DNA of 7,048 nt from PNKC01 sp039917655. GTDB lineage: Bacteria > Chloroflexota > Dehalococcoidia > Tepidiformales > Tepidiformaceae. Positions 1 to 5,743 of this stretch are shown piece after piece; positions within the stretch are counted from its first letter, which is position 1; each line of letters opens with the position of its first letter. A model generated the notes under the pieces. It did not search any database, was not told the origin of the DNA, and saw nothing but the letters and a program-made list of their open reading frames with translations. The stretch is taken from NCBI GenBank assembly GCA_039917655.1, contig JBDSJC010000023.1, forward strand, positions 1 to 7,048, in the 5' to 3' direction. Both the position numbers and the translations under genes were made by a program.

Positions 1-584
1 GGGGCCCCCCAGAGCATCGCCGGCCGACCGGCGGTCAACGCCAGGCAGACCTTCGCCACCACATCACGGGCGAGCACGAGTTGCTGCAAGGCGCGGGCCA
101 GCCGCACGGGATCCGGTGCGCCTACTTCCGTGTCCTGCTCCAACACGCGGAAATAGTCCTGCACTGGCACGGGCACGGGGCCAACGTATTTACTGCGGTC
201 GAAGGCGCTCTCGGCCTCATGCAGTCCCTGCTCGGTGAGGCGATACTGCCATTCGGATTCCAGGCGTCCAGAAGCCGACGTGGTCTCCACGAGCCGTCCG
301 CGGCGAAGCACGTCCAGTGCCTCCCGCGCAATCGTCGGCGAAACGCGCAGCGCACTCGCCAGGCCCACCGGCGTTGGGTTCGCGATGCGGTAGAGCATTT
401 TCAGCGCCAGGTCTTCGATGAACCGCTCCGGGAGGCCGAGCTCGTTCAGGTGCTCTGGGGCAGGCGGGAGCGATGGCAGCATCCGCAGATGCGCCTGCGG
501 CCTCGGGGGTTGAGGCTGCGGCTCTTCACGATAGTCCTGCGCCATCGCGAGGTTCCCGGTTATCTGGGGGTATGCCTGCTCCAT
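1..584 (-). CDS. AAA-family ATPase with winged-helix-like N-terminal region, 3' part cut off at window edge
   Basis: The minus-strand frame is open from an ATG at 584 to base 1 (194 full codons) and continues beyond the window. Residues 1-20 are the N-terminus. Residues 20-42 form a Pro/Gln-rich linker. Residues 50-125 look like a winged-helix-type module (LPERFIEDLALKMLYRIANP, then a helix with SPTIAREALDVL and a strand region ending YRLTEQG). A YVGPVPVPV segment follows at 133-141, then a helical region. The last visible residues are LWGAP, which is how a Walker A motif (G-x-P-G-x-G-K) begins, so the ATPase core should lie just outside. This arrangement matches a bacterial AAA ATPase family of unknown role that I recall from Chloroflexota and Acidobacteria. 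The start is supported by GGAAGG four bases upstream; in-frame GTG codons at 614 and 608 are alternatives. It is separated by 206 bases from the upstream unit. The AAA call is an inference because the catalytic part is not visible. Confidence 0.72.
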   Translation of the reverse strand, partial: MEQAYPQITGNLAMAQDYREEPQPQPPRPQAHLRMLPSLPPAPEHLNELGLPERFIEDLALKMLYRIANPTPVGLASALRVSPTIAREALDVLRRGRLVETTSASGRLESEWQYRLTEQGLHEAESAFDRSKYVGPVPVPVQDYFRVLEQDTEVGAPDPVRLARALQQLVLARDVVAKVCLALTAGRPAMLWGA

Positions 585-588
585 CACA

Positions 589-594
589 CCTTCC
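589..594 (-). promoter_or_regulatory. Ribosome binding site for the AAA-family gene
   Basis: GGAAGG on the minus strand ends four bases before the ATG at 584. It favours that ATG over the upstream in-frame GTGs at 614 and 608, which have no purine-rich stretch at a usual distance. The spacing is short, so this is only moderate support. Confidence 0.4.
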
Positions 595-695
595 AAGTTC
601 GCCGCCACGTCCACGGGCGGGCGAGTGTTGTGCCTCTATGTTGTATTTCGGCACCTTTACGCCCGCGCCCAGATCAAGCGGGGAAACGCGCCTAT

Positions 696-714
696 CGCGC
701 TTCGTGACAGCGCG
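696..714 (-). other. Small perfect hairpin in the gap
   Basis: CGCGCT at 714-709 pairs perfectly with AGCGCG at 701-696 around a 7-base loop, read on the minus strand. It is followed by ATAGGCGCGTTT, which has only a short T run. It could be a second part of a transcription end, an RNA structure in the leader of the AAA-family gene, or chance in GC-rich DNA. Confidence 0.25.
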
Positions 715-760
715 GTGGCCCTCCGGGTTCAGTCGCGGGTGCGTGACCGTGAACAACGCT

Positions 761-779
761 GCTGGGAACTACACCCAGC
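761..779 (-). terminator. Candidate hairpin terminator after the GNAT gene
   Basis: GCTGGG at 779-774 pairs perfectly with CCCAGC at 766-761 around a 7-base loop, beginning 11 bases after the GNAT stop codon on the minus strand. The position is right for the end of the seven-gene unit. The following bases (AGCGTTGTTC) are only modestly T-rich, so it is at best a weak intrinsic terminator. Confidence 0.33.
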
Positions 780-790
780 GCGTGCCGCCG

Positions 791-1375
791 TCACCCATGG
801 CCAGCGAAACGCCCCTCCCCATCCCATAAGAGCCACCACTCGCGCCGTGCCTCCATCCGGACGAACGGCTCGCCGTTGCGCATCAACCTCGTCGCCTCAT
901 CGAACCCCGCCCGTCGAAAGCACGCAATCGCTCGCTCATTCCACGCCAGCGTGTGCAGGTAGACCCGGCGGAACGGGTAGTTTTGCCAGACGAAGCGCAT
1001 GAACAGGATCGCCGCCTGGGTGCCAATCCCCCGGTCGCGATCCGCATCCTCACCGAGCGTCAGGCCGAACTCGGCCTCCCCGAGGTAACTATCCGCGTGG
1101 TAGTACATGACATTGCCGATGTGCCGTCCCACCTCATCCGTGATCGCGAAAAACTCCATCTCCGGCGCACCGAAGGCGAGCTCCGATTCAACCTGCTGTA
1201 GGAACTCGTCGAAAGTCTGTTGCAGGACTGCTTCGCCGTCGTAACGCGCGTTCTCGGGGTTGGTACGCCAGCGATAGTCGTCTTCCGCATCCCCGCGGAC
1301 CTTCCGCCTAATGCGCACCGCTGGCCCCCTTGCGACCACCAGGTGATCGAATTCGTGGCCACCCGGCGCACTCAC
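791..1375 (-). CDS. GNAT-family N-acetyltransferase (RimJ/RimL-like)
   Basis: A 194-residue protein of the Acetyltransf_3 type, which moves an acetyl group from acetyl-CoA to an amine on a protein terminus or small molecule; the substrate cannot be told. The acetyl-CoA loop (motif A, R/Q-x-x-G-x-G) is RDRGIG at 113-118, followed by TQA. A motif-B-like helix with N146, ERAIACF and RRAGF follows at 146-158. Before motif A, the IGNVMYY strand and a glutamate-rich turn (YLGEAEFGLTL, 98-107) fit the central sheet of the fold. The length is normal for the family. The start is the GTG at 1375, which overlaps the Nudix stop as GTGA, with GGAG eight bases upstream; no better start is visible. It is the last gene of the coupled unit. 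The fold is certain from the motifs; the role is not known. Confidence 0.9.
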   Translation of the reverse strand: MSAPGGHEFDHLVVARGPAVRIRRKVRGDAEDDYRWRTNPENARYDGEAVLQQTFDEFLQQVESELAFGAPEMEFFAITDEVGRHIGNVMYYHADSYLGEAEFGLTLGEDADRDRGIGTQAAILFMRFVWQNYPFRRVYLHTLAWNERAIACFRRAGFDEATRLMRNGEPFVRMEARREWWLLWDGEGRFAGHG

Positions 1376-1812
1376 GCGACGTTCTCCAAGACCCGCAGCG
1401 CTTCATCAAGGATCCGCTTCTCATCGCGATACTTGAGCATCCGGCGGGCCCGGTCGCCGGGCACCCAACGCACTTCATCGAACTCGTGGTCGTGGTCCGC
1501 GGTATCCCCGCCAATCGGCTGCATCAGCCAGTGGTGGACGAACTTGTGGTAGCGCACGCCGCTATGCGTGAACCAATATTCGATCGTGCCGAGAGACTCG
1601 CCGCGTTCCACCACAAGTCCTGTCTCTTCGCGGACTTCGCGTTCAGCAGTCTGTTCCATCGTTTCGTCGCCGTCGGGAGTGCCTTTGGGCAGGCACCAGA
1701 GTTGGTCCGACGAGCGCCCACAGAGGACGACCTCCACCGCGCCCGCATCCGAACGGCGCCAGACGACACCGCCCGCTGAAACTGCGTCCTGGACTGGAAG
1801 TTGGCGGTTCAT
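1372..1812 (-). CDS. Nudix hydrolase, Ap4A/NTP pyrophosphatase-like
   Basis: A 146-residue single-domain Nudix protein that should hydrolyse a nucleoside diphosphate linked to another moiety, using Mg or Mn. The Nudix box fits the consensus exactly at 44-66: it starts GTPDGDE, has seven spacer residues, and ends REVREETGL, with the metal-binding glutamates in REVREE. The LPKG just before the box, and a YHKFVHHWLM strand followed by an HDHEFDEVRW segment, resemble Ndx1-type diadenosine polyphosphate hydrolases. Related proteins also act on ADP-ribose or damaged nucleotides, so the substrate is only a suggestion. The start ATG at 1812 overlaps the HEAT-protein stop as ATGA, and the stop overlaps the next GTG start. 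It is therefore translated in coupling with both neighbours. No promoter is visible within the unit. Confidence 0.93.
   Translation of the reverse strand: MNRQLPVQDAVSAGGVVWRRSDAGAVEVVLCGRSSDQLWCLPKGTPDGDETMEQTAEREVREETGLVVERGESLGTIEYWFTHSGVRYHKFVHHWLMQPIGGDTADHDHEFDEVRWVPGDRARRMLKYRDEKRILDEALRVLENVA
1384..1387 (-). promoter_or_regulatory. Ribosome binding site of the GNAT gene
   Basis: GGAG on the minus strand lies eight bases before the GTG start at 1375, inside the 3' end of the Nudix gene. The spacing is good and supports the GTG as the true start despite the 4-base overlap with the upstream gene. Confidence 0.6.
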
Positions 1813-2765
1813 TCTTCGTCGCCGTCCTCGTCAGAGTTTCGCTCGCGACGGCCGGTGCCGAACTCCGTCGCCGCCTCCAGGGCGTCGGCGATCGCTTCAG
1901 CGTACTCCGGCAGCCCATTGGCGGCGAATGCGTTAATAGCGTCTACCGCCTCCGCGCTGCCCACCTCGCCGAGTGCGGCGATGGCGGCGATCACCACCTC
2001 CGGGTCGTCGTCGGCGAGCAAACCAGCCAGCGGTTCAACGGCTTCCTCCGAACCGACCTGCCCGAGCGAGAGCACAGCGGCGAAACGAAACTCCGGGTCA
2101 TCGGAATAGAGCTGCTCGATCAGGTAATCCAGCCACCGTTCATCGGCCGAATCACCCATCGCCACGACCGAGGCCAACCGCACACTTCGCTCTGCGTCGT
2201 TGTATCCGGCAACGATCAGGTCGCTGATCATCGGTAGGGAGCGCACCCCCAGGGATTCCAGCGCCGCCGCGCGCAGGGGCGGCAAGGTGTCCGTCGCTTC
2301 AGCGAGGACCTGGAGCGCGTCTATCACGCTATCCCCAAGCATTTCGTCGAACTGGTCAAATTCGCGCAGGACTACGAACTGGCGAAGCGAGGTAGCAACG
2401 GCGGTGCGGACATCCGGGTCGTCGTCGGTATCGAGCGTTTGCAGCAGGCGCGCAGCCACTGCGCGCTGGGGCGATTCCCAGAGTGATGCCGCAGCTTTCG
2501 TCCGCACTTCAGCGCTCTCGTCGCCGAGCCCGACAAGGGCCAATTGCGTGAAGTCGAGTTCTACGCTGTCTTCGGAGAGGTCAATCGCGCGTTCGATGAT
2601 CTTCTGGCGCGTCTCTACTGGGATCGCCGGCCAGGCGTCCCGCACAAGCGCTGCCTCTGTGCGGCCAAGGTCCGAGAACGCGGCGAGGCTTGCCGCGGGC
2701 GGCTCTTCACCGCGCACGAGCGATTCGATAATGATCGGGAGTTGCTTCTGGGGCGCTGCTGCCAT
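1809..2765 (-). CDS. HEAT-repeat protein with acidic C-terminal tail
   Basis: A 318-residue, probably cytosolic all-helical protein with no signal peptide or membrane segment. Degenerate HEAT-like repeats of about 30 residues run from about 74 to 300. Typical units include DESAEVRTKAAASLW (82-96), DDDPDVRTAVATSLR (114-128), SDDPEFRFAAVLSLGQVGS (221-239) and DDDPEVVIAAIAALGEVGS (252-270). The D-P-x-V-R and A-x-x-L-G signatures are those of PBS-lyase-like HEAT repeats. The first 70 residues are helical but less regular. The tail (310-318) is almost all Asp and Glu. Such repeats make curved scaffolds for protein binding, so it is likely an adaptor; the partner is unknown. Start ATG at 2765 lies 13 bases after the gpsA stop without a clear ribosome binding site, so translation may be coupled. 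Its stop overlaps the Nudix start. Confidence 0.88.
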   Translation of the reverse strand: MAAAPQKQLPIIIESLVRGEEPPAASLAAFSDLGRTEAALVRDAWPAIPVETRQKIIERAIDLSEDSVELDFTQLALVGLGDESAEVRTKAAASLWESPQRAVAARLLQTLDTDDDPDVRTAVATSLRQFVVLREFDQFDEMLGDSVIDALQVLAEATDTLPPLRAAALESLGVRSLPMISDLIVAGYNDAERSVRLASVVAMGDSADERWLDYLIEQLYSDDPEFRFAAVLSLGQVGSEEAVEPLAGLLADDDPEVVIAAIAALGEVGSAEAVDAINAFAANGLPEYAEAIADALEAATEFGTGRRERNSDEDGDEE

Positions 2766-2778
2766 CAGAACGAGTGTA

Positions 2779-3774
2779 TCACCGGCCCGCGGGCTGAGAC
2801 TCGGGACCCAACGGCCGCGTCAGCAGCGCGGACATCGCCTCGGCCACCCGCCGCTCGCCCTTCAGCACGGCAGCCACTTCCCGCGCGATCGGCATCTCTA
2901 CTCCGGCCCGAGCCGCCAACTGGACGGCCACACCAGCGGTCGCCGCGCCTTCAACCGCCTCGCCGATCTGTTTCAGGGCGGCGGCAGGGTCGATCCCCGC
3001 GGCGAGCAGTTCGCCGAGCCGGTGGTTGCGGCTCAGCGGCGAAAAGCAAGTCACTGTCAGGTCGCCCACCCCCGCCAGACCGCTGAAAGTGCTCTGTTGG
3101 GCGCCAAGGGCCAACCCAAGCCGCGTGATCTCGGCAAGGCCGCGCGTGACGATCGCCGCCACGGCATTCGCCCCCAGGTTCATCCCGACGGCCGCCCCCG
3201 CCGCGATCGCAACGACGTTCTTCAGCGCCCCCGCCAGTTCGACACCGGTCACGTCGTTCGAGGTGTAGAGACGAAAGGAGGGCGTGGCAAGCGCGTTCTG
3301 CCAGAGGAGCCCAGTCGCAGCGCCTGCTGAGGCGACAACGGCCGCCGCTGGCAAGCCCCGACCGACTTCGTGGGCAAGGTTCGGGCCAGAGAGCGCGGCG
3401 ATGAGCTCTGGCGGCCATTGTTCGGCAAGGACTTCGCTCATTCGCAGGCCAGTCGTCAGTTCGATCCCCTTGGCAGCGGAGAGCACGGGGACACCGCGGT
3501 GCTGTGCAAACCGCAACGCTGAGGCGCGGAGCGACTGCGCGGGGACGGCGAAGACGATGCCAGCGGCGTCTCCCGGTGGCGGCGGGTCTGAGACCACTTC
3601 GACGCGACCGTTCAGCAGCACCTCGGGCAACCGTACGATGCCGCGCCGCGCCCGGACTAACTCCGCTTCTGGCGGGTTCCGCGCAACGAGCACAACGAGT
3701 TCGTGGTTTAGCGAGAGGACGCCCGCCAGGGTCACTCCCCATGAGGTGGCGCCGACGACGACGAAGGCGGGCAC
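2779..3774 (-). CDS. gpsA: NAD(P)-dependent glycerol-3-phosphate dehydrogenase
   Basis: This enzyme reduces dihydroxyacetone phosphate to sn-glycerol-3-phosphate in the cytosol, supplying the backbone for phospholipids. The 331-residue length is usual. The N-terminal dinucleotide loop is GATSWG at 8-13, where most family members have GxGSWG. The substrate and catalytic side shows AAKGIE (100-105), SGPN (129-132), GVELAGALKN (177-186) with catalytic Lys185, and GVGDLTVTCFSPLSRN (235-250), all hallmark positions. I place the start at the GTG at 3774, two bases after the plsY stop. A longer frame back to 3918 exists but would overlap plsY by 140 bases and adds Arg/His-rich sequence unlike any GpsA N-terminus. 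No strong ribosome binding site precedes the GTG, so coupling with plsY is likely. The plsY-gpsA pair places consecutive pathway steps side by side. Confidence 0.96.
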   Translation of the reverse strand: MPAFVVVGATSWGVTLAGVLSLNHELVVLVARNPPEAELVRARRGIVRLPEVLLNGRVEVVSDPPPPGDAAGIVFAVPAQSLRASALRFAQHRGVPVLSAAKGIELTTGLRMSEVLAEQWPPELIAALSGPNLAHEVGRGLPAAAVVASAGAATGLLWQNALATPSFRLYTSNDVTGVELAGALKNVVAIAAGAAVGMNLGANAVAAIVTRGLAEITRLGLALGAQQSTFSGLAGVGDLTVTCFSPLSRNHRLGELLAAGIDPAAALKQIGEAVEGAATAGVAVQLAARAGVEMPIAREVAAVLKGERRVAEAMSALLTRPLGPESQPAGR

Positions 3775-3776
3775 GG

Positions 3777-4403
3777 TCAGCCGGTGGCCGGGCGGTCGCC
3801 GCCACGGCCGATGCGCGGCTCGGTGCCAGCGAGCAAGCGGCGAATGTTGGGCAGATGCTTGTACTCGATGAGCAGCGTCACAAACACCGCTTCCGCGGCG
3901 AACGGGATGGGCTGCCACCCGGCAACGGCGGCGACCACCACAATCCCCGCAGCGATTGGCGTACCGAGCACCGACATAAGCGAGACGTAGCGCGTGGGGA
4001 TGACGAGCGCGGCCCCAATCAGCGGGAAGAGGAGGGCGAGCAGCGGCGCCAGGCCGAGGACCGATCCGAACGCGCTGGCCACGCCACGGCCGCCGCGAAA
4101 GCCCGCAAAGACCGGCCAGATATGCCCGACAACAGCCGCCCCAGCTCCCACGGCGGCCGCGCCGTCATCGTGCAAGACGAATCGCCCCACCAGGGCGGGC
4201 ACCGCGCCCTTAGCGATGTCGCCGATCAAAACCAGGGCCGCTGCGCTCCTACCGGCCGTCCGCAGGACGTTCGTCGTGCCTGTCTTCCCGCTCCCGGAAT
4301 CGCGGATGTCGCGGTGGAGGTAAAGGTAGCCGACGACGAGCCCGAACGGGATAGAGCCGAGCAAATAGCCGAGGACGATGTTCGCCAGGTACTGACCGAT
4401 CAC
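3777..4403 (-). CDS. plsY: Acyl-phosphate:glycerol-3-phosphate acyltransferase
   Basis: PlsY is an integral membrane enzyme that moves an acyl group from acyl-phosphate to glycerol-3-phosphate, giving lysophosphatidic acid, the first committed step of phospholipid synthesis in most bacteria. The 208-residue product has about five hydrophobic segments and the three family motifs: GSIPFG (16-21) with GSGKTGTTNVLR (37-48), VGHIWPVFAGFRGGRGVA (92-109), and NIRRLLAGTE (186-195). Two positions vary from the common pattern: KT replaces the usual N-P/I/T before G, and FRGGRG has Arg where FKGGKG has Lys. The start GTG at 4403 overlaps the der stop as GTGA; an in-frame TGA lies nine bases upstream, so no longer form is possible. 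GGAGG lies 13 bases ahead. It is followed after two bases by gpsA, which makes its substrate. Confidence 0.96.
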   Translation of the reverse strand: MIGQYLANIVLGYLLGSIPFGLVVGYLYLHRDIRDSGSGKTGTTNVLRTAGRSAAALVLIGDIAKGAVPALVGRFVLHDDGAAAVGAGAAVVGHIWPVFAGFRGGRGVASAFGSVLGLAPLLALLFPLIGAALVIPTRYVSLMSVLGTPIAAGIVVVAAVAGWQPIPFAAEAVFVTLLIEYKHLPNIRRLLAGTEPRIGRGGDRPATG

Positions 4404-5743
4404 GGTCGCGAATCATCCTCCGCCCGCGCTTTGTAGACCATCTTGATCGCCGTGCCTTCGAAGTCATAGGCTTCGCGCAGGCGCCGCTCGAGGAAACGCT
4501 TGTAGCTAAAGTGGACGAGCGAAGGGTCGTTCACGAAGAGGATGAACGTGGGCGGATCGACTCCCGCCTGGGTGGTGTAGAAGAGCTTGAAGCGCCGGTT
4601 CTGGACCAGCGGGGGAACGTGTTCTCGTGCCGCGCGGGAGAGAAGTGTGTTGAGTTCGGCCGTGGGGATGCGCAGCCGGCGCGCTTTGCGCACAGTCGCC
4701 GCAAGTTCGAGCAGCTTTTCTGTGCCGCGCCCTTCGAGGGCCGAGATGAAGCAGATGACCGCCCACGGTACGAACTGGAGGCGCGTCCGCATCTGCCGCT
4801 CAGCCCACGACTTCCGCTCTTCTTCGTCCTCCCAGAGGTCGATCTTATTCACCGCGATGATCAGGCCTTTGTACTCTTCGAGGGCGATCCCGCTGATATG
4901 CGTGTCCTGGGAGGTGACGCCAGCGGTGCCATCGATCACCAACACGGCGACATCCGCGCGCTCGACGGCGCTGCGCGTGCGCATCACGGAGTGCCGTTCC
5001 ACACCTTTGCCGAGCTTGCCGGGCCGCCGCACCCCAGCCGTATCGACCAAGAGGAACGGCCCCTGTGGGGTGTCGATTTCGGTATCGATCGCATCTCGCG
5101 TAGTGCCCGCAACATCGCTAACGATCACTCGCTTCTCGCCGAGGATGGCGTTCAGCAACTGCGACTTGCCGACGTTGGGCCGACCGATGATTGCCACGCT
5201 CACGCGGTCACTTTCGACCAGTGGCTCCGTCATTGGCAGCTTCGCCACCACCTCGTCCAGCATCAGGCCCACATTCACGTCATGCAGAGCGCTCACCGGC
5301 ATGGCGTCGCCCAGGCCAAGGGTCGATGCCTCGGCGATACCGGTGGACTCGCGCCGTTCGTTGTCGGCCTTGGTGGCGATGACCATTGTCGGGCGGTTGA
5401 CGCGCCGGACAACGTCCGCCATGTCGTAGTCACTGGCAGTCAGACCATCGCGTGAATCGAGACAGAAGAGCACGAGGGCGGCGCCGTCCATCGCCACCTT
5501 GATCTGCTCCATGATCAGCGGCGCGTAAACGTTCTCGGCGTCGGTTTCAAAGCCGCCGGTATCAATCAGGCGGAAGCGCACGTCCTGCCATTCGACATCC
5601 GCTTCCACTCGATCGCGGGTTGTGCCGGGCTCGTCTTCGACGATCGATTTGCGCTCGCCGATTACGCGGTTGAAGAGCGACGACTTGCCGACGTTCGGGC
5701 GGCCCACGATGACGACTCGCGGCAAGACCGCGGTGGCCGTCAT
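4400..5743 (-). CDS. der: Ribosome-assembly GTPase Der (EngA)
   Basis: Der has two tandem GTPase domains and a KH-like domain, and acts in maturation of the large ribosomal subunit. The 447-residue length is normal. Domain 1: G1 GRPNVGKS at 14-21, G3 DTGG at 61-64, G4 TKAD at 124-127, G5 SAL at 151-153. Domain 2: G1 GRPNVGKS at 187-194, G3 DTAG at 234-237, G4 NKID at 299-302, G5 SAL at 334-336. The C-terminal KH-like domain runs from about 355 to 437 with PPTFILFVNDP, HFSYKRFLERRLRE and FEGTAIK, all typical. The one oddity is Thr in place of Asn in the first G4 motif. The ATG at 5743 overlaps the stop of the YbbR gene as ATGA and its own stop overlaps the plsY GTG, so the three are translationally coupled. 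I see no strong ribosome binding site before the ATG. Confidence 0.98.
   Translation of the reverse strand: MTATAVLPRVVIVGRPNVGKSSLFNRVIGERKSIVEDEPGTTRDRVEADVEWQDVRFRLIDTGGFETDAENVYAPLIMEQIKVAMDGAALVLFCLDSRDGLTASDYDMADVVRRVNRPTMVIATKADNERRESTGIAEASTLGLGDAMPVSALHDVNVGLMLDEVVAKLPMTEPLVESDRVSVAIIGRPNVGKSQLLNAILGEKRVIVSDVAGTTRDAIDTEIDTPQGPFLLVDTAGVRRPGKLGKGVERHSVMRTRSAVERADVAVLVIDGTAGVTSQDTHISGIALEEYKGLIIAVNKIDLWEDEEERKSWAERQMRTRLQFVPWAVICFISALEGRGTEKLLELAATVRKARRLRIPTAELNTLLSRAAREHVPPLVQNRRFKLFYTTQAGVDPPTFILFVNDPSLVHFSYKRFLERRLREAYDFEGTAIKMVYKARAEDDSRP
4417..4421 (-). promoter_or_regulatory. Ribosome binding site of plsY, long spacing
   Basis: GGAGG on the minus strand lies inside the 3' end of der, 13 bases before the plsY GTG start at 4403. 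The match is full but the spacing is longer than usual. The GTG is still the first possible start, because an in-frame TGA sits between the GGAGG and the GTG. Confidence 0.45.

Larger units (their letters stand above)
585..790. other. Intergenic gap between the GNAT gene and the AAA-family gene
   Basis: This is the only non-coding gap of any size in the window. Read on the minus strand, it holds two small perfect hairpins (774-779 with 761-766, and 709-714 with 696-701). An AT-richer patch follows around 635-660 that includes TACAAC at 645-640, a poor match to a -10 box, with no acceptable -35 hexamer 16-18 bases upstream. I cannot name a promoter with confidence, though the next gene probably needs one here. 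A minus-strand open frame (756 to 526) crosses the gap and runs into the start of the AAA-family gene. Its composition is coding-like, but it has no ribosome binding site and no recognisable product. Confidence 0.6.

Noticed and set aside
635..690. Promoter for the AAA-family gene (TTGATC with TACAAC)
   Set aside because: The two elements are 26 bases apart, and no other -35-like hexamer fits the TACAAC, so I do not call a promoter.
81..707. Plus-strand open frame of 208 codons at the left end
   Set aside because: Its product is rich in Arg and His without motifs, and it lies opposite the AAA-family frame, which has coherent protein structure.
2200..3330. Long plus-strand open frame of 376 codons across the HEAT gene and gpsA
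   Set aside because: It lies opposite two well-supported genes, its product is Arg/Ser-rich with no recognisable domain, and it crosses their boundary. It is an antisense shadow caused by high GC.
2951..3805. Minus-strand open frame of 284 codons inside gpsA
   Set aside because: It is an alternative frame of gpsA with Arg-rich, motif-free sequence.
3775..3918. Longer N-terminus for GpsA
   Set aside because: It would overlap plsY by 140 bases and add about 48 residues unlike the family. The GTG at 3774 places the nucleotide-binding strand at the usual start of the protein.
4260..4295. Walker A-like GSGKT in the plsY product as an ATPase motif
   Set aside because: It is the family glycine-rich phosphate-binding motif in a membrane acyltransferase; no Walker B or ATPase fold is present.
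4511..5455. Plus-strand open frames of 314 and 280 codons opposite der
   Set aside because: The opposite strand encodes a textbook Der with all motifs. The plus-strand products have biased composition and no domain I recognise.
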